A stretch of DNA of 64,000 bases from an uncultured Lachnospiraceae bacterium (GTDB lineage: Bacteria > Bacillota > Clostridia > Lachnospirales > Lachnospiraceae), in contig CAKRES010000002.1 in NCBI GenBank assembly GCA_934317845.1, forward strand, positions 124,001 through 188,000, written 5' to 3'. Shown here one piece after another: positions 27,741 through 35,673 of the stretch. Numbering within the stretch: the first letter of the stretch is position 1; each line of letters starts with the position of its first letter. A program made the translations under genes and the position numbers. Below the pieces are notes generated by a model. The model was given only the letters and a program-made list of their open reading frames with translations, was not told the DNA's origin and made no database searches.

Positions 27741-28286
27741 ATGTTTCGTAAAATGGCAGAGAAAATTGTATTTTTCCTGCTTTGTAAAGGAATGCTGGAT
27801 CTTGATAAGAGAGAAGTGTATGAATATGCTGTGGAGGTTATCCTGTTAAACGGAGGATTGTTATGTACCACATTTTTAATTAGCGTGTTATTACACAAAT
27901 TCAAAGAGTATTTGTTATTTCTTGTTGTATTTCTTCCACTTCGGGTAACTTTGGGGGGAATGCATTTAGAATCTTCCTTGCTGTGTATGATCTGGTCCAA
28001 CATTTTATATGCGGGGATGTTGATAATTGCGATGCCGCTATATCAAAACTATCGGATTCCGGAATGTTGTTTTTTAATTTTTCTTGGTATTGCTTCTTAC
28101 TGTTTGCCGCCACTGCATGATGGTGATAAAGCATGGCATAATAAAAAAATTGCAAGGATATTTATTCTTATGTATACAATAATTGGAGTTGTTGGAGTGT
28201 ATTTTCAATGGTGGTTTGCGCCAATATGGCTGTTTTATTGTATAATGCCAGAATTATTTTTTGTAATAGCAAAGAAAAAAATATGA
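27741..28286 (+). CDS. agrB: AgrB-type peptide-processing membrane protease, system 2
   Basis: 181 residues, polytopic. The catalytic pair is in TLGGMHLESSLLC (His and Cys seven residues apart). It processes the AgrD-2 propeptide encoded 95 bp downstream. Preceded by AAGGAGGA. Its 3' end contains the start of the next operator. Confidence 0.92.
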   Translation: MFRKMAEKIVFFLLCKGMLDLDKREVYEYAVEVILLNGGLLCTTFLISVLLHKFKEYLLFLVVFLPLRVTLGGMHLESSLLCMIWSNILYAGMLIIAMPLYQNYRIPECCFLIFLGIASYCLPPLHDGDKAWHNKKIARIFILMYTIIGVVGVYFQWWFAPIWLFYCIMPELFFVIAKKKI

Positions 28287-28353
28287 CCAGATAGACAAGA
28301 AAAACGACCATTTAGACAAGATTTGACACAAAAACTTATATTTAGTGTATAGT
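28285..28353 (+). promoter_or_regulatory. LytTR-type promoter of agrD-2
   Basis: GACCAGATAGACAAG (28285-28299) and GACCATTTAGACAAG (28306-28320) are 21 bp apart. TATAGT (28348-28353) lies 42 bp after the second repeat start. TTGACA at 28323 gives a -35 with a long 19-bp spacer, suiting activator dependence. Confidence 0.75.
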
Positions 28354-28380
28354 GAAATCAACGGGAAGGAGGTGAAATTA

Positions 28381-28539
28381 ATGAATAAGCAGACAAAGAA
28401 AATGCTTTCAAGGAGTTTGGAGAGTGTAGCACAGTATTCTCTGGATAGTGAATCCCTATTTTGTTTTTATGAGCCAAAGGTTCCGACACAGTTAAAAAGG
28501 AAAGGTAGTAAAACAAAGACAGGTAAGAAGTGTAACTAG
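28381..28539 (+). CDS. agrD: AgrD-type cyclic autoinducer propeptide, system 2
   Basis: 52 residues: polar N-terminus, core ESLFCF, conserved tail YEPKVPTQL and a basic end. Aligned to AgrD-1 through YEP and the later proline, the cleavage falls after Phe. The five-residue ring would then begin with Ser (SLFCF), making a lactone instead of a thiolactone; the Cys sits at ring position 4. GGAGGTG precedes ATG 28381. Expressed from the operator-bearing promoter just upstream. Confidence 0.82.
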   Translation: MNKQTKKMLSRSLESVAQYSLDSESLFCFYEPKVPTQLKRKGSKTKTGKKCN

Positions 28540-28628
28540 AATATCAGGCAGAAATTGTGCTGTATGTCAAAAGGAATGGAGGAAGTAGAGTGAGAGAAGA
28601 TCTGGAAATCAGTCCACCAATTAAAAAG

Positions 28629-28688
28629 GGCTTTCTATATTGAGAAACACTCCTGGAAGAGTTGATAAGTTTCTAAATGTAGAAAGCC
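28629..28688 (+). ncRNA. Nested stem-loop, possible structured RNA or attenuator
   Basis: Three nested helices: GGCTTTCTA (28629-28637) with TAGAAAGCC (28680-28688), GAAAC (28644-28648) with GTTTC (28669-28673), ACTC (28649-28652) with GAGT (28659-28662). It lies in the 223-bp gap between agrD-2 and the secreted protein gene. No T-tract follows, so it is not an obvious terminator. The rest of the gap shows nothing else. Confidence 0.4.
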
Positions 28689-28762
28689 GGTAAAATTATA
28701 ACATCTTCATTTTAAATGATATTTATAAATAGGTCAATGGATTAAAGAAGGGAGTTTTTCAC

Positions 28763-29149
28763 ATGATGAAAGAAAAATTATATGCAAATGTAAAAAGATT
28801 AGCAGCTATTGCGGTTTGTGCAGCTATGTTAACGATGACAATGGGATTATCGGTTTTTGCTGCAACAACTGGAAAAGTTACAGGATCACTTAACAATAGC
28901 ATAGCAAAAGCTACGCTTACAAATAAAAGTAGTGGAACAAGATACTGTCAGATTTTATTGCAGGAGTCCAATAATCAAACTACTGGTTATGAAACAATAA
29001 AGAGTAATTCAGGTGTAATAGCTACTAATAATAAAATTTCTGCATCAGGGGAAATAAATAAATCACATGCACGTGGTTATGGAGAAATATATTTGTCAAC
29101 TTCTCCTTCTTCTGGTGTAGCTTGGTCACAGATAAGTAGCATTAAATAA
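28763..29149 (+). CDS. Small secreted protein, possible bacteriocin-like effector
   Basis: 128 residues. A clear signal peptide (KRLAAIAVCAAMLTMTMGL, cleavage after VFA) leaves a mature domain of about 93 residues. It is rich in Ser, Thr, Asn and Gly with one Cys (GTRYCQILLQES) and an end ARGYGEIYLSTSPSSGVAW. No family recognised with confidence. Context (agr system before; MacB-type ABC and lactococcin-972-type module after) suggests a secreted antibacterial or self-acting protein. A strong terminator follows. Confidence 0.7.
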   Translation: MMKEKLYANVKRLAAIAVCAAMLTMTMGLSVFAATTGKVTGSLNNSIAKATLTNKSSGTRYCQILLQESNNQTTGYETIKSNSGVIATNNKISASGEINKSHARGYGEIYLSTSPSSGVAWSQISSIK

Positions 29150-29155
29150 AAATAT

Positions 29156-29190
29156 AGGCAGGGATTGTGATTTAATCACAATCCCTGTCT
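29156..29190 (+). terminator. Strong terminator after the small secreted protein
   Basis: GGGATTGTGAT pairs with ATCACAATCCC around TTA, extended by AGGC/GTCT; 15-16 bp of stem, followed by an A/T-rich run. Confidence 0.85.
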
Positions 29191-29216
29191 AAAATAAATT
29201 TTTGTGGAGGTATTTT

Positions 29217-30404
29217 ATGAAATATATCAGGAAGAATCTCAAAAATTTTCTCAAAAATGAAACAATCATTTTTTGCCTTGTGTTTCTCTGCATCTTAAGT
29301 TCTGCCATTATCATAAATTTTTCTTTTGGTTTTTATCACCATCTGGAACAGAAAAAATTGGATGAAACGGTTGATGCCAATTACGTATTAGTGGATTTCT
29401 ACGATACAAGAGTAACAAAAGGAGAACTTATGAAAGTGTTGCCAGGATTCAGTGAGGAACTTTTATCTAAAATTAACCTGACCCCTGCTGTAGTATGGCC
29501 AGAGGATTTGAAAGAACCGGATGGTGCAATAGATTCATGGACTAACTGGTTTTCATTGTCATTTCGTTACGATAATGGGGAAATTAAAATCGATAAGGAC
29601 TTTGAAAAGAACATGAAAAATGCGGGAAATCTTATCAAGGGGAGATACTTTACGCAGGAAGAAATGGATAACAAAGAACTGGTATGTGTAATGGAAGATG
29701 AAAAAGTCAGTTGGAATGGAAAAGGTTCTTATTTTTCTAATGTGAAATATCATCCTGATGATAATGGGAAAATAACAATAGGTGGAAAAAAGTACACAGT
29801 GATCGGTCAGTTTAAGAATTATAATCCGATGCCGATGGTTCCGGTTACCACAATAGAGGATAATTGGTATGTGGCACAACTGGAGATTGATATCAGGAAT
29901 GGTAAAAATGTTACCAGAAGTCAATATAACGAAATCAAAGATTATATGGAAGAATGTTTTGGTGATGCGGCGACTGTGGAGCCTTTGGATCTTCCAGAAG
30001 AAGATAGTGAGAAGTTCTATAATTCCCTGCTGCTTTTGTGTTTTGTAATGGTATCCTTATCCGGTGTTGTGTTGTCTGTTCTGTATGAGTATGTTCTGCT
30101 GAAACGGCGCAAACAGATCACGATCTACCGTATCTGTGGTATGACCCGTCGAAAAGCCAGAGGACTTTATCTGGGAGAATGCATCCTGCTGTCTTCTGGT
30201 ATCTACATAGTGGCAGTGCTGTTGTTTCAGTACGGGGTGCTTCCACATTTGAAACGATCGTTTGAATACATTGCCGCCTCGTACACCCTGGCAACGTACT
30301 GCCGGCTGGGAATACTGTATCTTATGGTTACCTGTCTGATCGAGTATGGCATGATCAGAAGGCAGCTGCGTGATAACATTGTAACAGGCCTGAAGGAGGG
30401 ATAG
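29217..30404 (+). CDS. FtsX/MacB-like ABC transporter permease 1
   Basis: 395 residues: one N-terminal membrane helix, a large extracellular domain (about 45-260), then three helices with the FtsX-type linker KRRKQITIYRICGMTRRKARGLYL. ATG 29217 follows GTGGAGG. Forms an operon with the next permease and ATPase (gaps 2 and 16 bp). MacB-type systems move peptides or lipoproteins or transmit force; the cargo is unknown. Confidence 0.85.
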   Translation: MKYIRKNLKNFLKNETIIFCLVFLCILSSAIIINFSFGFYHHLEQKKLDETVDANYVLVDFYDTRVTKGELMKVLPGFSEELLSKINLTPAVVWPEDLKEPDGAIDSWTNWFSLSFRYDNGEIKIDKDFEKNMKNAGNLIKGRYFTQEEMDNKELVCVMEDEKVSWNGKGSYFSNVKYHPDDNGKITIGGKKYTVIGQFKNYNPMPMVPVTTIEDNWYVAQLEIDIRNGKNVTRSQYNEIKDYMEECFGDAATVEPLDLPEEDSEKFYNSLLLLCFVMVSLSGVVLSVLYEYVLLKRRKQITIYRICGMTRRKARGLYLGECILLSSGIYIVAVLLFQYGVLPHLKRSFEYIAASYTLATYCRLGILYLMVTCLIEYGMIRRQLRDNIVTGLKEG

Positions 30405-30406
30405 GT

Positions 30407-31684
30407 ATGGTATTTCGTCTTGTAAAAAAAGATTTTATGAAAAACTGGTTTATTAACCTGTTGATCGTACTGCTTCTGGTGATCACATTTCTTGCCATTA
30501 TGACGGTGGCAAGTGCCATCCGGTTAAAGCTGCAGAAATATGAGACATTTGCCTCATATCTGGAGCAAAAGGGATATTACACAGAGTCCGGATATCTGCA
30601 GAAAGAGGATGAGAACGGGCAGCCGGTCTTGTTGCGGGATGCACAGGAATTAAAGGAATATCTGCCGGGGGTAGATCAGGTTTTGAGTGTAGGAAAGATC
30701 TGGGAACCGTATCTTGACGGAAGTGATACTGCTTGGAATGCGTGGTGTTATAGCCCTGCCGTAGTGGATATCCTTCATCCGCAGATGCAGGAGGGACGCT
30801 GGTTTACCAAAAAAGACCGGGAAGCAGATGTGCTGCATGCAGTTGTTTCTTACAATACGGAGGGAATCAAGGTAGGAGAAACCTACGAGCTTTCTTCCAG
30901 TATAACAGATGCCAAGATAAAGGTTCAGGTAATCGGTATCATGAAAGACCGGCAGTCGTTATTTAATGCGGATGAAGCTCGTCAGCAGTATGGAGATTAC
31001 CGGGATTTTTATTACACCTATGATTATGAGGCAGAGGATCAAACGCCGCTCCTGATCCTGGATGACGGACAGATCTTAAATGAGAAAACGGGAGATGCAT
31101 TTAAGTATCTCAACTACCGTCTAAGCCCTGATAAAGGATTTCAGAAGCAGTTGTTCGGTGGTACACTGTTCACCTTTGATAAGGGCTTGGACAAAGCAGA
31201 CCAGAAGAAGCTGCTTATGAAATTTACGGAGAACTCGTCCCTCAACCGGTGTGTGACTTTGACAAGTATGAAGAAAAAAAGCTGGGATTACATTTTATCG
31301 GAATACTACCAGTATCTTCCGGTGCTGATCTGTTTGTTTGTATTTGTTGTCATTGCGGCGATCAGTGCAAATGTCATCACAGTAAAACGACAACTTCGTA
31401 ATTACGCCATTTATTATATTTGCGGATTGTCGTGGAAAAAATGTGCCTGTATCAGTCTTTTTGTGGGAATGTTTGGTGCCGGACTGGCATTTTTGCTGGC
31501 GACAGCCGGAGTGGCTGTGGTGCAGGTCGGTGGACTGGTAAAAAATACGGCACTGCAGCTTGGAAGCTGGCAGCTGATCGGATGTGTCGTGACTGCTGCA
31601 GGCTATATACTGTTATCATGGAGCGTTCCATTAGGGATCGTGAGAAAAACGTCGGCAAAAGAGATCATGACAACGGCAGAGTAG
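30407..31684 (+). CDS. FtsX/MacB-like ABC transporter permease 2
   Basis: 425 residues with the same plan: N-terminal helix, extracellular domain about 40-300, three C-terminal helices with VKRQLRNYAIYYICGLSWKK. Starts 2 bp after permease 1; the two probably form a heterodimer. Confidence 0.86.
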   Translation: MVFRLVKKDFMKNWFINLLIVLLLVITFLAIMTVASAIRLKLQKYETFASYLEQKGYYTESGYLQKEDENGQPVLLRDAQELKEYLPGVDQVLSVGKIWEPYLDGSDTAWNAWCYSPAVVDILHPQMQEGRWFTKKDREADVLHAVVSYNTEGIKVGETYELSSSITDAKIKVQVIGIMKDRQSLFNADEARQQYGDYRDFYYTYDYEAEDQTPLLILDDGQILNEKTGDAFKYLNYRLSPDKGFQKQLFGGTLFTFDKGLDKADQKKLLMKFTENSSLNRCVTLTSMKKKSWDYILSEYYQYLPVLICLFVFVVIAAISANVITVKRQLRNYAIYYICGLSWKKCACISLFVGMFGAGLAFLLATAGVAVVQVGGLVKNTALQLGSWQLIGCVVTAAGYILLSWSVPLGIVRKTSAKEIMTTAE

Positions 31685-31700
31685 GAAAGGGAGGATGTAT

Positions 31701-32375
31701 ATGATCACCATAAAGAATGTAACAAAGACTTATAATAAAGGCGCATCCAATGCATTTGAAGCATTGCATGAAGTAAATCTGGAGATCCCGGAGAAGGAAA
31801 TGACTGCGATCGTGGGTGCCTCAGGAGCAGGAAAATCCACTCTTTTACATATCATTGGCTGCATCGATGATTATGACTCAGGAGAATATGAGCTGGATGG
31901 CATGCTGATCAAAGGAAAAAAGGATAAAGAGCTGGCGCAGATCAGAAATGAAAAGATCGGGCTTGTTATGCAGGATTATGCATTGGTGGAAGAATTTACA
32001 GCATTGGAAAATGTAATGCTTCCGCTGGATTTTGCCAAAAAGAAAAAAGCACAGAGGAAGAAGCTGGCAGAGGAAGCCTTAGAACGTGTAGGCATGAAGG
32101 AGTTTTGTAAACGACCGGTAAGAAAGTTGTCTGGTGGACAAAAACAGAGGGTGGCGATCGCCCGTGCCATCGTAAATAACCCGGTAGTGCTGCTGGCAGA
32201 TGAACCGACAGGAGCACTTGACAGTGGCACTTCAGCAGAGATCATGCAGTTATTAAAGGAGTTGAACCGGAAGGGAATGACGATCGTGATTATTACGCAT
32301 GACAAAGAAGTAGCAGCGCAGTGTGATCGACAGATTGAGATCTGTGATGGAAGAGTGCGTGAGGACGTGGGATAA
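31701..32375 (+). CDS. MacB/LolD-type ABC transporter ATPase
   Basis: 224 residues: Walker A GASGAGKST, Q-loop VMQDYALVEEF, signature LSGGQKQR, Walker B VVLLADEPTGALD, H-loop ITHD. ATG 31701 is preferred over ATG 31695 because GGGAGG ends at 31694. Energises the two preceding permeases. Confidence 0.94.
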   Translation: MITIKNVTKTYNKGASNAFEALHEVNLEIPEKEMTAIVGASGAGKSTLLHIIGCIDDYDSGEYELDGMLIKGKKDKELAQIRNEKIGLVMQDYALVEEFTALENVMLPLDFAKKKKAQRKKLAEEALERVGMKEFCKRPVRKLSGGQKQRVAIARAIVNNPVVLLADEPTGALDSGTSAEIMQLLKELNRKGMTIVIITHDKEVAAQCDRQIEICDGRVREDVG

Positions 32376-32388
32376 AAAACAACAAAAT

Positions 32389-32458
32389 GACCGTTCATCC
32401 GCAAATTTTGACCACTCATCCCCAATTCGTTTCTTTGTTAAATAATATATGTTATAGT
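32389..32458 (+). promoter_or_regulatory. LytTR-type promoter of the bacteriocin-type module
   Basis: GACCGTTCATCCG (from 32389) and GACCACTCATCCC (from 32410) are 21 bp apart. TATAGT (32453-32458) begins 43 bp after the second repeat start. The half sites begin like those of agr-2 (GACC) and end like those of agr-1 (TCATCCC). Confidence 0.7.
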
Positions 32459-32527
32459 GAATATAGACTATAAAAGAAATGTTACATATTATATGGCAAC
32501 AGCTGCAGTGTTAGATTAATGTAATAA

Positions 32528-32588
32528 ATCATAGCGGCTTTTGCAACTGTTTACTATGAATAAGCAGTTTTGCATAGCCGCTTATGAT
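32528..32588 (+). other. Stem-loop in the leader of the bacteriocin-type operon
   Basis: ATCATAGCGGCT (32528-32539) pairs with AGCCGCTTATGAT (32576-32588) with one bulge. An inner TTGCAACTG/CAGTTTTGCA continues the helix around a 15-nt loop. It lies between the promoter and the ribosome site of the first gene, so it may affect mRNA stability or translation. Confidence 0.55.
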
Positions 32589-32614
32589 CATTGTTAAATG
32601 AATGAGGTGTGAAA

Positions 32615-33103
32615 TTGCAGAAAAAAGCATTGAAAATTATTATTTTGGCTTTCGTGATACTATTTTTACTTTTAAATATTGTCTGGTTATGCTATTACCT
32701 AATGTATTATCAACCGTTTCGAACAGCAGCAGCCACCGTATCGGAGCAGGAAAAGCTGAGTTATACATACAGTACGGTTGCACCGGATTATCTGCATTAT
32801 ACGTTTAATGTGGGAATTTCCACAAATCGTAAAATGAATCAGTCGGGTTTGGATGTTTCTGGTAACTCAGTGGATATCGTGGTGTGGCCAAAGTTGTTTG
32901 GCAAGAATGAGTATGGTGTGATAATAAATTATATCAAAGAGCAAACAAAAGATGAAACTGCCTATGCATCTTGTGAAATAAAGATTGACCAAAATGGTGA
33001 ATTAAAAGAAAATCTGTCCAAAGAAGATTTAGAGCGGTTTACTTCCGAGAAAAATAACATCACTCTGTTATTGCAAAAAGTTAGGGAGAAATGGGGACTT
33101 TGA
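32615..33103 (+). CDS. Single-pass membrane protein of the bacteriocin-type operon
   Basis: 162 residues with one N-terminal hydrophobic helix (IIILAFVILFLLLNIVWLCY) and an outer domain (about 35-162) without recognised family. TTG 32615 lies 7 bp after GAGG; GTG 32609 is too close to it. Overlaps the start of the next gene (TGATG). Candidate accessory or immunity protein. Confidence 0.7.
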   Translation: MQKKALKIIILAFVILFLLLNIVWLCYYLMYYQPFRTAAATVSEQEKLSYTYSTVAPDYLHYTFNVGISTNRKMNQSGLDVSGNSVDIVVWPKLFGKNEYGVIINYIKEQTKDETAYASCEIKIDQNGELKENLSKEDLERFTSEKNNITLLLQKVREKWGL

Positions 33104-35007
33104 TGAAATATATAAAGGTTTTGTTAAGCTGCATGATAATATTGCTGGCAATGCTCACTTCCTCCGAGATCTATCAGAATTATCTCTCGGTGTTTATCGA
33201 AGATTTCTACTGTGTTACGTATTATCCACAGGAAGGGATCACACAGGAAAAGATGATCTGTGATATATTTGAAAAAGCAAGAGAGCATCAATTGGATATT
33301 TTTTATGCGGAAGATGTGATCGTCAATTGGCATCAGGAAACGATAGATCTTTATGGAGATGAACGAACCAAAAAAACACTTTCCTCCCAATATGATATTT
33401 TATATGGACAAAGAAACAGTCTGCTGACGGGAAGCTGCGAGGTTAGATATCATGATTATCAGCAGTTATCCAAAAAAGAACTGGCAAAAGAACCGACCTA
33501 TTACCTCATTGGAAAATATAAGAATATGGTTCACTATAAACAGGAATTAAGTGATACCTATGCGGGAGCATTTCCGAAACAGGATGGCAGCCGGAATCAT
33601 CATCTTATGCAATGCCAGCTGGCATTTGTCTGGATCATGACGATGCTCGTGCTCGGTTCTTTTACGCTGTACGAAAGTCTCCTCCGGAAAAAAGAGAATT
33701 TTTTGAGGATTTCTTTAGGAGAAAGGATTTCTGTCATTGTATTAAAAAATATCGTGATCGATATATTGGTGTATTTGGCAGCGTACTTTCTATCGTATGT
33801 GGTCGTGAGACAGATGACGCAAACGGCTTCTCCGATTCCGATGCAGAGAGAATTTTTCTTGTTACTTTGTATAGGAAACAGTTTCATTTATTTCAATATG
33901 TTTTTTTACAATGTGAAAAAAGTGCTTTCCGGTGACCGCGTTTCCCGCACGGTTCTGTATGCCAATTATGTGATCAAAACGATTACAAATGTTGCGGCAA
34001 TTCTTCTTTTGTCGGCTAATATTGTGCAGCTTTATGACTGTGCCAAATATTATGAGCAAAGATCTTTTTATCAGCAATACAGAGACTACTGTTATGTCCA
34101 TTTTTTAACAGATGAGGATTCGGAATCACTGGAGCGTAATTTTTATGAAACATACAAGGATCAAGCTTCCATTATTTCCATAGGTAAGGATCTATATTTA
34201 AATGAATCGGAAAAAAGTGGTGTGATCGTAGCAAATAAAAATGCATGTTCTTATCTTGAAAGGTGTATTCCGGATTTTGAATATAAGAACATGGGGCAGA
34301 GTAATTTTATTCTACTTCCGGAACAATCCTCGCTTTCGTCGGACGATATCAACTATTTAAAGGGACTTCTTCAGGATGAAAGCACGAAAATTGTAACATA
34401 TAAAAGTCCGGTAAAGGTAATTGCACAAAATGTCCGTCGCAGCGAACAGAGTGAGTGGGTGAAGAATCCGGTGATCGTTTGTCAGATGCAGGAGAAAGGC
34501 AGCAACACTCTCTGGAATTTTGATGAGCTGTTAATTCGGGTCGATCAGAAACAGATGAAGGAATTTTCTGCCAGGGAAAACTATGAGGATGCCTATGTGC
34601 TGGAAAATGTATGGGAGAACTATACCTATCATTGGAATCAGAAAAAACGGACGGTATTGCTGAATGTAGTGATGCTTTTGATCGTATGTGGATTTCAATG
34701 TCTGATCAATATCGCAATTGTGAGAATGGAATTTCAAGTAAATGCCATTCAACTGGCAATTCAAAAAATACTGGGTTACAGTGTCTGGCAGCGCAACAGG
34801 AAAATGATCGGTATTACACTGGCGATTTATGTGATAAGTGTGTTGGCAGGTATTGTGCTGGCATGGTGGTATCCGCTTCCTAAGATTGCTTTCCTTTTGC
34901 TGGGAAACGGAATTTTGTTTGTGCTTGATCTGATCACAATTCTATTTTTTATATGGCGTCAGGAAAAGCTGCAGCTTGTAAAAATATTGAAAGGGGGATC
35001 TTTATGA
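33103..35007 (+). CDS. Bacteriocin-associated multi-pass membrane protein (putative immunity/export)
   Basis: 634 residues: N-terminal helix, long outer domain, three helices (about 170-300), a second outer domain and three C-terminal helices, about seven in all. This matches the layout of the membrane proteins that accompany lactococcin-972-type bacteriocins. ATG 33103 overlaps the previous stop; the ATPase gene overlaps its own stop. Assignment rests on topology and the neighbouring ATPase. Confidence 0.75.
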   Translation: MKYIKVLLSCMIILLAMLTSSEIYQNYLSVFIEDFYCVTYYPQEGITQEKMICDIFEKAREHQLDIFYAEDVIVNWHQETIDLYGDERTKKTLSSQYDILYGQRNSLLTGSCEVRYHDYQQLSKKELAKEPTYYLIGKYKNMVHYKQELSDTYAGAFPKQDGSRNHHLMQCQLAFVWIMTMLVLGSFTLYESLLRKKENFLRISLGERISVIVLKNIVIDILVYLAAYFLSYVVVRQMTQTASPIPMQREFFLLLCIGNSFIYFNMFFYNVKKVLSGDRVSRTVLYANYVIKTITNVAAILLLSANIVQLYDCAKYYEQRSFYQQYRDYCYVHFLTDEDSESLERNFYETYKDQASIISIGKDLYLNESEKSGVIVANKNACSYLERCIPDFEYKNMGQSNFILLPEQSSLSSDDINYLKGLLQDESTKIVTYKSPVKVIAQNVRRSEQSEWVKNPVIVCQMQEKGSNTLWNFDELLIRVDQKQMKEFSARENYEDAYVLENVWENYTYHWNQKKRTVLLNVVMLLIVCGFQCLINIAIVRMEFQVNAIQLAIQKILGYSVWQRNRKMIGITLAIYVISVLAGIVLAWWYPLPKIAFLLLGNGILFVLDLITILFFIWRQEKLQLVKILKGGSL

Positions 35008-35615
35008 TCGAGATCAGAAATCTGACCAAGCAATTTGGAAAACAAATGCTTTTTCATGACTTTAATTTGAAGATTGAAGATGGTGAGTTTGTAGTGGTTA
35101 TGGGGAAAAGCGGCTGCGGAAAAACGACACTGCTTAACATGATCGGTGGGATTGAAGCGTATGATTCCGGTGTTATTGCGGTGGATGGCAGTGTAGTGGG
35201 GAAACGGAATACACAGTTAAATTATTTCCGTCAGACTGTTGGCTTTCTGTTTCAGAATTTTGCGCTGGTTGAGCAAAAGACAGTAAAGCAGAATCTTGAG
35301 ATGATCAAGCCGCGCTATCGAACCGGTTGTACTATGGAAGAAGCGTTAGAAAGAGTAGGATTAGCAGATAAAACGGAAGAAAAGGTATATCGGTTATCGG
35401 GTGGAGAGCAGCAAAGAGTTGCATTGGCAAGGTTGATGCTTAAGAAATGCAGTGTTGTGCTGGCGGATGAACCGACAGGCTCGCTTGACAGAGAAAATGC
35501 CGACATGGTGATCCAAATATTAAAAGAATTAAACAGACAAGGCAAAACGATCCTGTTAGTCACACACGATCCTGCTTTGCAGCAGGTGGGTGACCGGTTA
35601 GTGGTATTGCAGTAA
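35004..35615 (+). CDS. ABC ATPase of the lactococcin-972 export group
   Basis: 203 residues: Walker A GKSGCGKTT, Q-loop FLFQNFALVEQKT, signature LSGGEQQR, Walker B VVLADEPTGSLD, H-loop VTHD. Short MacB-type ATPase. ATG 35004 overlaps the membrane protein stop and follows AAGGGGG. Works with the preceding membrane protein. Confidence 0.9.
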   Translation: MIEIRNLTKQFGKQMLFHDFNLKIEDGEFVVVMGKSGCGKTTLLNMIGGIEAYDSGVIAVDGSVVGKRNTQLNYFRQTVGFLFQNFALVEQKTVKQNLEMIKPRYRTGCTMEEALERVGLADKTEEKVYRLSGGEQQRVALARLMLKKCSVVLADEPTGSLDRENADMVIQILKELNRQGKTILLVTHDPALQQVGDRLVVLQ

Positions 35616-35627
35616 ACTTTTGCACAT

Positions 35628-35666
35628 AAAAAAATCTATCCCGTATTTCACAGGATAGATTTTTTT
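35628..35666. terminator. Bidirectional terminator
   Basis: A perfect 14-bp stem (AAAAAAATCTATCC, 35628-35641; GGATAGATTTTTTT, 35653-35666) with an 11-nt loop between two convergent genes. Confidence 0.9.
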
Positions 35667-35673
35667 AATGCTG

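Noticed and set aside
28763..29149. Confident assignment of the secreted protein to the lactococcin-972 family
   Set aside because: Size and signal peptide fit, but I do not see the expected family pattern; kept as unknown.
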